This document shows, piece after piece, positions 54,181 through 64,000 of a stretch of 64,000 nucleotides of DNA (within the stretch, counting starts at the first letter, position 1; each line of letters starts with the position of its first letter). The position numbers were made by a program, and so were the translations under genes. The notes below the pieces were generated by a model. That model was not told where the DNA came from and did not search any database. It saw only the letters and a list, made by a program, of their open reading frames with translations. This stretch comes from Pyrocephalus nanus (Eukaryota; Chordata; Aves; Passeriformes; Tyrannidae). The stretch covers positions 5,458,001 to 5,522,000 of the forward strand of contig CM076264.1 in NCBI GenBank assembly GCA_038380795.1, in the 5' to 3' direction.

Positions 54181-54612
54181 CTGCAACGCGGGGAGACAGG
54201 ATTAGGGGCTTTTCCGGTTATTTACACGCACTGCCTTTTTGGGACGGGGGGAACTTTCGGTCGGTCGGGGACAGAGTTTCTTGGGGACGCTCCCGCATCC
54301 CTGCGGTTCTTCACCGCTGCCGCGAGCGGCACGACAGCAGAGGGCGCTCCGGGCCCGCGGGAGGAGCGGCGCGGCCGGAGCATCTCCCCGGGATAACGGG
54401 TCCACGGAGTTCCTTCACGAACTGCTGTAAAAGTGAGAGGCGTCGCCGCGGCCGCCTCCGCATCCCTCGGTGCGCGGGACATCCCGCTCGGGGGTCTCTG
54501 GTCCCTCTCCGCCCCAGGCAGGAGCGTTTCGAAAGGGGAGGGACCCGCGCCTCCATCCCGGCGCTGCCGGGCGGGCAATCCCCTTCCCTCCACTCCCGTC
54601 CCGGTCCCCGCC

Positions 54613-54653
54613 GGGGCGGCCCCTCAGGTGCGGGGGGGCGGGCGGTGGGAGGG
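54613..54653 (+). promoter_or_regulatory. GC-box cluster and G-quadruplex motif
   Basis: GGGGCGG occurs at 54613-54619 and a GGGGCGGG core near 54635-54642, both fitting Sp/KLF sites. From 54632 to 54653 there are four runs of at least three G separated by loops of one to four bases, a canonical G-quadruplex pattern on the coding strand. This sits immediately upstream of the CCAAT box in the FAT4 promoter. Confidence 0.5.
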
Positions 54654-54671
54654 TCGCTGGCGGCGCGGCGG

Positions 54672-54676
54672 CCAAT
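54672..54676 (+). promoter_or_regulatory. CCAAT box
   Basis: A CCAAT pentamer in the context GGCCAATGGG, about 435 bases upstream of the FAT4 ATG inside the CpG island and just downstream of GC boxes. Its context matches the NF-Y preference. If NF-Y uses it, transcription would start roughly 60-100 bases downstream, near 54730-54780. That placement is inference. Confidence 0.45.
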
Positions 54677-54872
54677 GGGCGCCCGTGGGGGGAGCCGGCC
54701 CCGGGCGTCAAGAGGGCCGGGATCCATGAGCGCCGGGCAAAGTTGGGTCCGGGCGGCCGCGCGTTCGGGACCCGCTCCGCCGCCGAGCGCCCGGGAATGC
54801 CGGCGGGGCGGCGGCCAGCGCGGGGCAGCGGCGGGGCGAGGGGCCCCCGGCGGTAGCGGCGGCGGCTGCTGA
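54675..54872 (+). promoter_or_regulatory. Candidate upstream ORF (65 codons), only if transcription starts further upstream
   Basis: The ATG at 54675 overlaps the CCAAT box; a second in-frame ATG is at 54726. The frame runs to TGA 54870-54872. A shorter uORF in another frame spans 54797-54856. Whether any is transcribed depends on the unmapped start site; the 54675 ATG is unlikely to be in the RNA if the CCAAT box is functional. Confidence 0.2.
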
Positions 54873-54878
54873 GCGGCG

Positions 54879-54968
54879 ATGCGGCGCGGAGCCCCCGGCC
54901 GCCCCCCAGCCCCGGAGCGGCGGCGGGAGGAGCGGCGGAGGCAGAGGCAGAGCCGGAGCGTCCCGTGA
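54879..54968 (+). promoter_or_regulatory. Candidate upstream ORF in FAT4 leader (29 codons)
   Basis: An ATG at 54879 (G at -3, C at +4) opens a 29-codon, Arg-rich frame ending at TGA 54966-54968, which is 141 bases before the main ATG. It is the last ATG before the FAT4 start. If the transcript begins upstream of 54879 this uORF would lie in the leader and could lower FAT4 translation. No function is claimed for the peptide. Confidence 0.35.
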
Positions 54969-55109
54969 GCGCGGCGGATTCGCTCCCGTCCGCACCCGGA
55001 GCGGAGCGTCCGCGGGTGAGCAGAGAGGCGGCAAGGGAGGGGAGCGGGAGCGGCGGGAAGAGCGGCGGTGCCGGGCCCCCGACGCGGGGCGCTGCGCCCC
55101 CGGTTCGCC

Positions 55110-58100
55110 ATGGGCCGCCCCGCCGCCGCCCGCGGGGCTCCGCCGCCGCTGCTGCTGTCGCTGCTGCTGCCGCTGCTGCCGCCGCTGGGGAGCGCCGCCG
55201 CCGAGCCGCGCCAGGTGTTCCAGGTGCTGGAGGAGCAGCCGCCCGGCACCTGGGTGGGCACCATCGCCACCCGGCCCGGCTTCACCTACCGCCTGAGCGA
55301 GCACCACGACCTGTTCGCCATCAACGCCACCTCGGGCGCCCTGCACACCCGCGCCACCATCGACCGCGAGAGCCTGGCCAGCGACGTGGTAGACCTGGTG
55401 GTGCTCTCCAGCCAGCCCACCTACCCCAGCGAGGTGCGCGTCCTGGTGCTCGACCTCAACGACAACGCGCCCGTCTTCCCCGACCCCTCCATCGTGGTGA
55501 CTTTCAAGGAGGACACGGGCAGCGGGCGCCAGCTTATCCTGGACACAGCCACCGATGCCGACAGTGGCACCAACGGTGTAGACCACGGCTCCTATCGGAT
55601 TGTGGCCGGCAATGAGGAGGGCCGCTTCCGCCTCAATATCACCCTCAACCCCAGCGGTGAAGGAGCTTTCTTGCACCTGGTGTCCCGTGGAGGGCTGGAC
55701 CGGGAGGCCACCCCCACCTACCAGCTGTTGGTGCAGGTGGAGGACAAGGGCGAGCCCCGTCGGCGAGGGTACCTTCAGGTCAACGTCACCGTCCAGGACA
55801 TCAATGACAACCCTCCCATCTTCAGCCAGACGCTTTACCAGGCACGAGTGCCTGAGGATGCGCCTGTTGGGGCCAGCGTTCTCCAGGTCACTGCAGCTGA
55901 TGCCGATGAGGGCACCAATGCGGACATCCGCTACCGCTTGGAAGGAGGTGATGGCAGTGGCAGTGGTGGTGGGGATGGGGCTGGCAGCCTCCCGTTTGAG
56001 GTGGACCCTGAGAGCGGGGTGATCCGCATCCGTGAGCACCTGGACTATGAGGTGCGACAGGAGTACTCGCTGACGGTCCAGGCCATGGACCGAGGGGTGC
56101 CAGCCCTGAGCGGCCGGGCCGAGGCCCTCATCCGCCTGCTCGACGTCAATGACAACGAGCCCCGGGTGAAGTTCCGCTACTTCCCGGCCACCTCCCGGTT
56201 TGCCTCTGTGGATGAGAATGCGGCCCCTGGCACCGTGGTGGCCCTGCTGACGGTGAGCGATGCCGACTCCCCCGCAGCCAACGGGAACATCTCCGTGTCG
56301 ATCCTGGCGGGAAACGAGCAGCGGCACTTTGAGGTGCACAGCAGTAAGGTACCCAACCTCAGCCTTATAAAGGTAGCGGCCGCATTGGACCGGGAACGAA
56401 TCCCGGCCTATAACCTTACCGTGGCAGTGGCAGATAACTATGGGGCCCCACCACCACCTCCAGGCTCTCCCACTTCTGTCTTTTCTCCTGACGGGGCCGT
56501 GGCAGCTCCTGTCGTGAGCCGCTCCTCAGTAGCCAGCCTGGTGATCTTTGTGAATGACATTAATGACCACCCACCTGTCTTCGGGCAGTCTGTCTACAGC
56601 GTGAACATCAGTGAGGAGGTGCCCCTGGGCAGTTATGTGCGGGGCCTGAGTGCCACGGACCGTGACTCGGGCCTCAATGCCAACCTCAAGTACAGCATCG
56701 TCTCGGGCAACGAGCTCGGCTGGTTTCGCATCAGCGAGCACAGCGGGCTGGTCACCACGGCTGGCCCCGAGGGCAGCACTGCCGGACATGCTGCAGGCAC
56801 ATCCATCTCCAGCAGGCTGGACCGGGAGACTGCTTCTCAGGTGGTGCTTAACATCAGTGCCCGTGACCAGGGGGTGCAGCCCAAGTTCTCCTACGCACAG
56901 CTCGTGGTGACCATCCTGGACGTCAACGACAACAAACCTCGCTTCAGTCAACCCGAGGGCTACCAGGTGTCCCTGGCTGAAAACTCCCCATCAGGAACTG
57001 AGCTGCTTGTCCTGAGTGCTGCTGATGGGGACCTGGGGGACAATGGGACTGTCCGCTTCTCCCTGCAGGAAGCTGAACCAGCACTGGTAGCGGTTGGCCC
57101 CTCCTCTGTGACCCCTCGCCAGTTTTTTCGCTTGGATCCTGTTTCGGGCAAGCTCAGCACCATCTCGCAGCTGGACCGTGAGGAGCAGTCTTACTTCTCC
57201 CTGCAGGTCTTGGCCACTGATTTAGGCTCTCCTCCCCTTTCTTCAGTAGCCCGAGTTAACGTGACCGTCCTGGATGTGAATGACAACAGCCCTGTGTTTT
57301 ACCCCGTTCAGTATTTTGCCCATATCCAAGAGAATGAGCCAGCTGGAACCTACGTGACCACGGTGTCTGCCACCGATCCTGATCTGGGGCCCAATGGGAC
57401 AGTCAAGTACAGCATCTCAGCTGGAGATACCTCCAGGTTTCAGGTCCATGGCCAGACAGGGGTCATCACAACAAAAATAGCCCTCGACAGGGAGGAGAAA
57501 ACTGCTTACCAGCTGCAGATTGTGGCCACTGACGGTGGTCATCTTCAGTCGCAGAACCAAGCCATTGTCACCATCACTGTCTTGGACACCCAGGACAACC
57601 CACCTGTTTTCAGCCAGGGCATGTACAGTTTTGTTGTCTTTGAAAACGTTGCCCTGGGTTACCATGTAGGTACTGTTTTTGCTTCCACCATGGACCTCAA
57701 CACCAACATCAGTTACCTTATTACGACAGGTGACCAAAGGGGCATGTTTGCCATCAACAGAGCAACAGGGCAGATTACCACAGCCAGCATAATTGACAGG
57801 GAGGAGCAAGCATTTTACCAGCTGAAGGTGGTTGCTAGTGGTGGGGCGATAACTGGCGATGCTGTGGTCAATATAACTGTCAAAGATTTAAATGACAATT
57901 CCCCGCACTTTATTCATGCTGTGGAAAGTGTAAATGTGGTTGAAAACTGGAAAGCTGGGCACACCATATTCCAGGCCAAAGCTCTTGATCCTGATGAAGG
58001 TGTTAACGGCGTGGTCCTTTACAGCCTTAAGCAAAACCCAAAGGGCTTGTTTTCAATCAATGAACAAACCGGTGCCATAAGCTTAACAGGGCCACTTGAC

Positions 58101-60407
58101 ATAAATGCTGGGTCTTACCAGGTTGAAATCCAGGCCTCGGATATGGGGGTGCCGCAGCTGTCCTCTAACTTTATCCTGACTGTCTCTGTCCATGATGTAA
58201 ATGATAACCCGCCTGTGTTCGACCAGCTTTCCTATGAAATTACTATTTTGGAGTCAGAGCCTGTGAATTCCAGGTTTTTTAAGGTACAGGCTTCTGACAA
58301 AGACTCGGGAGTGAACGGTGAAATAGCTTACAGTATAATTGAAGGAAATGCTGGGGATGCCTTTGGCATATTCCCAGATGGTCAGCTGTATATAAAAAGT
58401 GAACTGGACCGTGAACTTCAGGAAAGATATATTTTGCTGGTTGTTGCCTCTGATAGAGCAGTAGAGCCACTCAATGCTACTGTGAATGTTACTGTTATTC
58501 TGGAGGATGTAAATGACAACAGGCCCCTGTTCAATAGTACCAACTACGTGTTTTATTTTGAAGAGGAGCAGACAGGTGGATCTTATGTAGGTAAAATAAA
58601 TGCTGTAGATAAAGACTTTGGGCCAAATGGTGAGGTCAGGTATTCCTTTGAGCATTTGCAGCCAGATTTTGAGCTGAACACAGTAACTGGGGAAATTAGA
58701 AGCACTCACCAGTTTGACAGAGAAGCTCTTATGAGGCAGAGGGGAGCTGCAGTATTTAGTCTCACAGTAATAGCAACAGATCAGGGGTTGCCAAAGCCTC
58801 TAAAGGATCAGGCAACTGTACAGATCTACATGAAAGACATCAATGATAATGCCCCCAAATTTTTGAAAGATCTCTACCAAGCCACTATATCAGAATCGGC
58901 AGCAAATCTGACACAGGTGCTAAGAGTTTCTGCCTCAGATGTTGATGAAGGGGTTAATGGATTGATTCACTACTCTGTAATCAAGGGAAATGAAGAAAAT
59001 CAGTTTGCAATAGATAGTAGCACAGGCCAAGTGACCTTAATAGGCAAACTAGATCATGAGGCTACTGCATCATATTCCCTTGTCATCCAAGCAGTAGACT
59101 CTGGAGCAGTTTCCCTGAGTTCAACTTGCATGTTGAGCATTGATGTATTGGATGAAAATGACAACAGTCCTTCCTTCCCTAAATCAACCTTGTTAGTGGA
59201 TGTCTTGGAAAATATGAGGGTTGGTGAACTTGTGTCATCTGTCACTGCCACTGATTCTGATTCAGGTGACAATGCTGACCTGCACTATAGCATTACGGGG
59301 ACGAACAACCACGGGACCTTTAGCATCAGTCCCAACACTGGTAGTATTTTTCTTGCAAAGAAGCTGGACTTTGAGACTCAATCTCTGTATAAGCTCAATA
59401 TAACAGCAAAAGACCAAGGAAGGCCACCGCGGTCATCTACCATGTCTGTGGTAATACATGTTAGAGATTTCAATGATAATCCTCCCAATTTTCCTCCGGG
59501 AGACATCTTTAAATCGATTGTTGAGAACGTTCCTGTTGGTAGCTCTGTCATTTCTGTGACTGCCCATGATCCGGATGCGGATATTAACGGGCAGTTGACG
59601 TATGCAATCATTCAGCAGACGCCAAGGGGTAATCACTTCCGTATAGATGAAGTGAGAGGGACAATATTTACCAACGCTGAAATAGATCGGGAGTTTGCTA
59701 ATCTCTTTGAGCTGACAGTCAAAGCCACCGATCAGGCCGTTCCCGTGGAGTCCAGGCGGTTCGCCCTGAAGAACGTGACCATTTTGGTGACGGACCAAAA
59801 TGACAATGTTCCCGTGTTCGTGTCACAAAATGCCCTCGCAGCGGACCCTTCGGTTGTGATCGGCTCCATCCTAACAACAATTATTGCTGCGGATCCTGAC
59901 GAGGGCGCCAATGGAGAAGTGGAATATGAAATAGTCAATGGAGATACCGAGACCTTCATCGTGGATCGCTACAGTGGAGACTTAAGAGTAGCATCAGCTC
60001 TGGTGCCTTCTCAGCTCATATACAATCTCATCGTTTCTGCCACGGATCTTGGCCCTGAAAGGAGAAAATCCACCACTGAAATGACTATAATTCTGCAGGG
60101 GGTTGACGGGCCTGTTTTCACTCAGCCAAAGTACATAACCATCCTAAAAGAAGGTGAGCCCATTGGGACAAACGTGATATCTATCGAAGCGGCGAGTCCG
60201 CGGGGCTCCGAAGCTCAGGTGGAATATTACATCGTGTCCGTTCGATGTGAAGATAAGAGCCTTGGGCGCCTCTTCACCATCGGGCGCCATACTGGGGTCA
60301 TCCAGACCGCTGCCATTTTGGACAGGGAGCAAGGAGCGCGTCTCTACCTGGTGGATGTTTATGCCATTGAAAAGTCGTCGGTTTTGCCCCGCACGCAACG
60401 AGCAGAG
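55110..60407 (+). CDS. FAT4: FAT4 first coding exon (protocadherin Fat 4, N-terminal 1,766 residues)
   Basis: This is the large first coding exon of an atypical giant cadherin. By family knowledge FAT4 is a single-pass membrane receptor that binds DCHS1 on neighbouring cells and acts in planar polarity and Hippo-linked growth control. The start is ATG 55110 (G at -3, G at +4); an in-frame TGA lies at 55017 and only a GTG (55068) lies between. A Leu-rich signal peptide covers residues 1 to about 31, followed by EPRQVFQVLEEQPPGT, which I recognise as the FAT4 N-terminus. Cadherin repeats end at DxNDNxPxF motifs near residues 123, 238, 355, 491, 612, 730, 834, 934, 1037, 1141, 1251, 1356, 1461 and 1570, plus a degenerate one at 1670. 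That gives EC1-EC15 and most of EC16. LDRE motifs and N-glycosylation sequons recur. The exon ends in phase 0 after a Glu codon. It is partial: human FAT4 is about 4,980 residues with 34 cadherin repeats. Low-complexity stretches in EC3-EC6 look longer than in mammals. Identification is by recall, not by alignment. Confidence 0.96.
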
Positions 60408-60413
60408 GTAAAA
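60408..60413 (+). other. FAT4: FAT4 splice donor after first coding exon
   Basis: The open frame continues 21 codons past this point to a TGA at 60468, but the cadherin sequence stops here. Residues up to RAE match FAT4, and the expected continuation (V, then an EITLQDINDNPPVF-like end of EC16) is absent. The donor reads AGAG|GTAAAA, so the exon ends in phase 0. The +1 to +4 bases fit the consensus, but +5 is A rather than the usual G, so the site is slightly weak. Confidence 0.85.
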
Positions 60414-62715
60414 GCTTATTCAGTAATTGTTTCCCCGTCTTTCTGCTCCTGTGTAATTCCAGAATTATGACTGAACCTCTTTCACTGCAGTTGTCATGTC
60501 AGTACTGGCCATGAGAACTGCCTGGTAGGGAATTGATTTCTGAACAGCTCATCTGGTGTCTCCAGTCATGGAAGTTCTTGCCGTCCCTGCCTGGCTGAGA
60601 CCCTGAGATGATTGTCTCTCCTCATGCACTTCCAATTTAGGTCACTTTTCTACCTAACTCACTGATGAGTGTGAAAATGGTCTTGTTTTTGTTTCTGGAT
60701 GTGACAGGTGGTAAAAGCATAACATTTTAGTTGGCAGCTTTCCTTATCACAAAGCCATTTGCCTTGACTGAAGGGTCTTTAAATGTTGTCTACCTGACTA
60801 GCTTGAAAAGCTAAGGGTGGAAAACAAGTTTGAAATGTCATCTGTGAAGTACAGATGCTTTATTTGCTCTGCCTTGTAACTGAGTCACAGAGCTGATCAT
60901 TTACCCCATTCCTGCTGTCATCTTTGGGATTTCTGAGAAGCCTGGTGTGAAAGAGAGTCTTGTGTTTGTTTAGAGTTGCACCATCACCTGGAGCTGCTTT
61001 CTGCGCTTCACCATGAGCTGTTTAACTTGCCATTCCTGGAAATTTGGGGCTGGCACTGCTGAGTGGGTCAACCAGCAGAGGATGCTGGTAGCATGTAGTG
61101 GTTGAAACATTTCCCTTGGCAGCTGAACGTGCTACCTCAATACCACATAGCTATGTGGGTCCCAGGCATTACCCCCAGCTATACTCCTGGGAATTATGCC
61201 TTAGTTTTGAGCCACCAAGGATGTTGTGGTGATTTTTGGGGTTTTTTTTCTGTTTGATTTATAGCGGAAGTGATATTTCTAATTCTTCCTTGGCAGCTGT
61301 AGCTCTTCCTCTTCACAGCTGCTTCTTTTGTTTTTACTGCAGTTTGAGTATGATCTGTGTAGGTATGTAACCTCCCTCTGCTATACTGGCAGTGACTGAT
61401 GGTCTACCAAGTAATCATCAGGTAGGGAGTTTGAGCACTGTTCAAACTCAAAGATCTCTTAGCATGTGTGAGAGAGCTCAACCCTAGGGTGTGTGCTATG
61501 TGCTGTTGGTTATCATGTTTTGAAAAGCAGTAGTGTATTGAAAAATCACCTGTTCTCAGAGTGCTGCCGGTTTAAATAATTAATTCTATCTTTATGAGAA
61601 GATTCCTGTTATGCAGGTCTTTCTACCCAAGCTAGCAAAGATTTGACCTTTATAATTTTTTCTTGTTATCATGTCATATTTTGTCTTGACAGTTGTTTTG
61701 AGGGTCAGGCCGTTGTCAGTGGGTATTTGGATCATAATCCTTCAACTTTGAGTCTGAGCAAAGACTTTCTTGATTGGGAAGGGCTCATAGGAGTCCCAGC
61801 TCTATGGTTGCAATAATCTTGCATGTTGTAAAAGCATTTAATATGAGTATTTGCTGAGCAGGGAAGTGAACAACCATTGAAACTTTAAACAAATTTTACA
61901 TTGTTGAATACAAACCACTTCTGAAATCAAAAGCAAATGTTTTATTCTGTAAAGAGCATTGAGAGCCATAATTGGGAGCTAGGATTTCCTATTACTGGTG
62001 GTATCTTTATAGCTTCTAAACGTGTCTTCTCCCAAATGTAATTAGCTTACTGTGCTTCTTTAGAAATGTATTACAAGTTATAATCAACCATCAACTTTAA
62101 AAAACATATCCATATGCAGTCTTTCTCTTGACTGATTGGATTTCTCTGGAATGACTTTTGCTCTCCAACACTTGAACAAGAGCTACCACAGTGACAGTCT
62201 TTGTGCAAGCTGACTGTCTGTGGACGCTGAATAAGCAACAAAGCCTTTTTTTCCATGTTTCTCATGGATGGGAGCGTTTTGGGGGTTTATTCTGGTGTAT
62301 GTGGTACTGTCAATCTTGTTTCATAAAAAAATAGCCAAACATAAGCAACCCACCTTAAAGCTCACTCATGCCAAGGACTCTATGCAGTAAATATGTAATT
62401 CAGAAGGTTTAGTGTTTTATTCTAGCCCTGGTTTTTAAGGTGATGGTTTGTCCAGTGGTATAACCAGAATACTGATGAGGGCCAATGAATGTTCACGAAC
62501 CTGTAGAATATCTACAACCACAAAACTGAAGTGTTGTTTTGTCCATAATGGCTTCAACTTTTTTAATGTATACATGGCAAGATGAAGACTGGCTGATTTT
62601 TATATTCCCCCAAGAGAATTAAGTTGTAAAGCATCAGTCCAGGTGTGCAGAGAAGGCCTAATAGGTCTGGTACCACTATAGCTGACAACTCTATGCATAG
62701 GTAACTTTGATATAA

Positions 62716-62807
62716 GTTTTGTTTATTTTTTTGTTTGGTTTTGTTTGTTGGTTTTGGTTTAGGGGTTTTTTGTTGTGTTTGGTTTTTTTTTTTTTTTTTT
62801 TTTTTTT
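62716..62807. repeat. T/G-rich tract ending in poly(T)
   Basis: TTTG/TTTTG units followed by about 26 T, inside FAT4 intron 1. Confidence 0.9.
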
Positions 62808-64000
62808 GCGATAAAAGCATGAATATTGTGTATTTTCTTTAATCTACATGATCCTCCTTCCCTGCCTGCCACGCTCTCTGCCCTGATGCCAGAAATCATC
62901 TTAATTGTGCTGTGGCGTTTGAGTGAATCACTAAACACAGAGAGCCACCCAGCATTAAATCTGCTGTCTGAGATTGGTGAAGAGCAGCAGTAGTTAGAAA
63001 GTTAATAGGTCTTTTGACTAATGTAGACTTGAAGAATGGGTTTGGGTGACAGATACCTGGTGTGAAATAGAGATATTTACAGCTTTGAAACAGTGGCTAG
63101 GCTTTGTCTTGCCAGCAGGCAGCATAAAAGAAGAGCAGGCTTGCATGAAACCACTTGCTCCAGAACTGAATTAATCCTTGTCCTTGAGAAACAGTGTGAT
63201 TATTTTTGTCCCTAAATTCTGACACTAATTTTTTTTTTTTTACTAATATGAGATACATTGAAAAGATCCACTTAGTGTTCTAACTGAAAAAGAAAGTCTG
63301 TTTCAAGTATTTCTCATCCTTCCCTGGGGTTTGCCCTGGAGGATCAGACTATAGATCCACTGACTGCACAGCTCCCAGGGCTGTATGTAAGTGCTTTCTG
63401 AACTGAGGGTCCAAGGACAGAGCTTTGCAATGGCAAGACTTTGAGAATCCCTTGTTGAACCCAAAGCAGCTGACACACCTTGAAACTGGAGGGTTTTCAG
63501 CAAAGCAACAGCAAAGAAAGTTTAGTAAATGAAGAAGTTTATTTACAATTTGTGGCTTATTTATTTTAGAAGTCACTTTTGTGTATGTTTGTGTGCTTGT
63601 TATTACTATATGGACAGAAAAGCATGTGTGGAGGGGTGTGTCACAAAAGTGCAAGTAGTAAGGTAAAGCTTTTTTTTGGCTAACAAATATCTGAGATTTG
63701 TAAAGAAAACCCAAGTGCTTCTTCCACTGTATTTTACAGCTAAATGGTATAATTTTGGATGTAATTATTAAATTTGAAAGCTTTTTTAAATTTTTATTTT
63801 GGACTTTCATACAATTTCTGTGTAATCTACAGTGACAAACCACATCTATTGTGTGAATATGTTTTGTGATCAGTCTTAGCTTTTCCCCCTCTTATGTTAA
63901 TCATTAGGTGTTGCACTGTTGATCTCAGATTAAAAAAAAATAATGTAGCTGTCTTGGAGGGAGCCCCTCTACTTGCCATTTTATACTTTCCTAAGTATTT

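Larger units (their letters stand above)
54180..56250. promoter_or_regulatory. FAT4: CpG island over FAT4 promoter, leader and 5' coding sequence
   Basis: CpG density and GC content rise sharply from about 54180, peak between 54300 and 55500, and fade through the EC3-EC4 coding region. No TATA box is visible close upstream of the ATG. The island is typical of a vertebrate developmental-gene promoter. The transcription start cannot be fixed from sequence alone. Boundaries are by eye. Confidence 0.85.
60408..64000 (+). other. FAT4: FAT4 intron 1 (5' part, runs off the window)
   Basis: This non-coding sequence follows the donor. It is AT-rich, with frequent stops in all frames. I see no second cadherin exon on the + strand up to the window end and no recognisable CR1 copy. 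A T/G-rich tract sits at 62716-62807 and a short T run near 63229. The 164-codon open frame on the minus strand (63349-63843) shows no domain and looks like chance. Confidence 0.85.

Noticed and set aside
55068..55109. N-terminal extension of FAT4 from a GTG at 55068
   Set aside because: The codon is GTG; the first ATG after the in-frame stop is 55110, in strong context and directly before a good signal peptide.
54311..55285. 324-codon minus-strand open frame across the promoter
   Set aside because: CpG-island artefact: Arg/Pro/Ala/Gly-rich with no domain. A divergent non-coding transcript is possible but the frame is no evidence for it.
54708..56339. 543-codon minus-strand open frame opposite the FAT4 start
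   Set aside because: It is the antisense of GC-rich cadherin codons, which seldom give stops. Composition is low complexity and no domain is visible.
60408..60470. Coding continuation of FAT4 past 60407
   Set aside because: The residues stop resembling a cadherin exactly at a GT donor and end at a stop 21 codons later, so this is intron.

Overview
This window looks like nuclear DNA from a bird. Evidence: about eleven fragments of CR1 LINEs with bird-type 3' ends (ending in ATTCTATGA-like octamers), no mammalian SINEs or L1, and an AT-rich intergenic background broken by one vertebrate CpG island. There is no sign of bacterial or organelle sequence.

The layout is simple. Positions 1 to about 54,180 are intergenic. 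I find no convincing protein-coding exon, tRNA, rRNA or snRNA there. It holds degraded CR1 copies, homopolymer tracts, one very long (CTTT)n array at 47,500-47,909, a few short perfect inverted repeats, and some AT-rich homeodomain-motif-dense stretches that could be conserved enhancers. From memory of vertebrate synteny, the region upstream of FAT4 (towards ANKRD50) is a gene desert, which fits.

The one gene is FAT4 (protocadherin Fat 4), on the + strand. A CpG island starts near 54,180 and runs into the coding exon, covering a TATA-less promoter and leader. Translation starts at ATG 55,110, in a strong Kozak context and downstream of an in-frame TGA at 55,017. A single giant first coding exon of 5,298 bases runs to a GT donor at 60,408. 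It encodes the signal peptide, cadherin repeats EC1-EC15 and most of EC16 (1,766 residues). The remaining repeats, EGF and laminin-G domains, membrane span and cytoplasmic tail must lie beyond the window. Positions 60,408-64,000 are the start of the following intron.

I did not find an undescribed biological system. The observations most worth a second look are the upstream ORFs and G-quadruplex motif in the FAT4 leader, cadherin repeats with missing calcium-binding motifs (EC8 and EC15/16), low-complexity insertions in EC3-EC6, the long polypyrimidine array, and candidate non-coding regulatory blocks in the desert.
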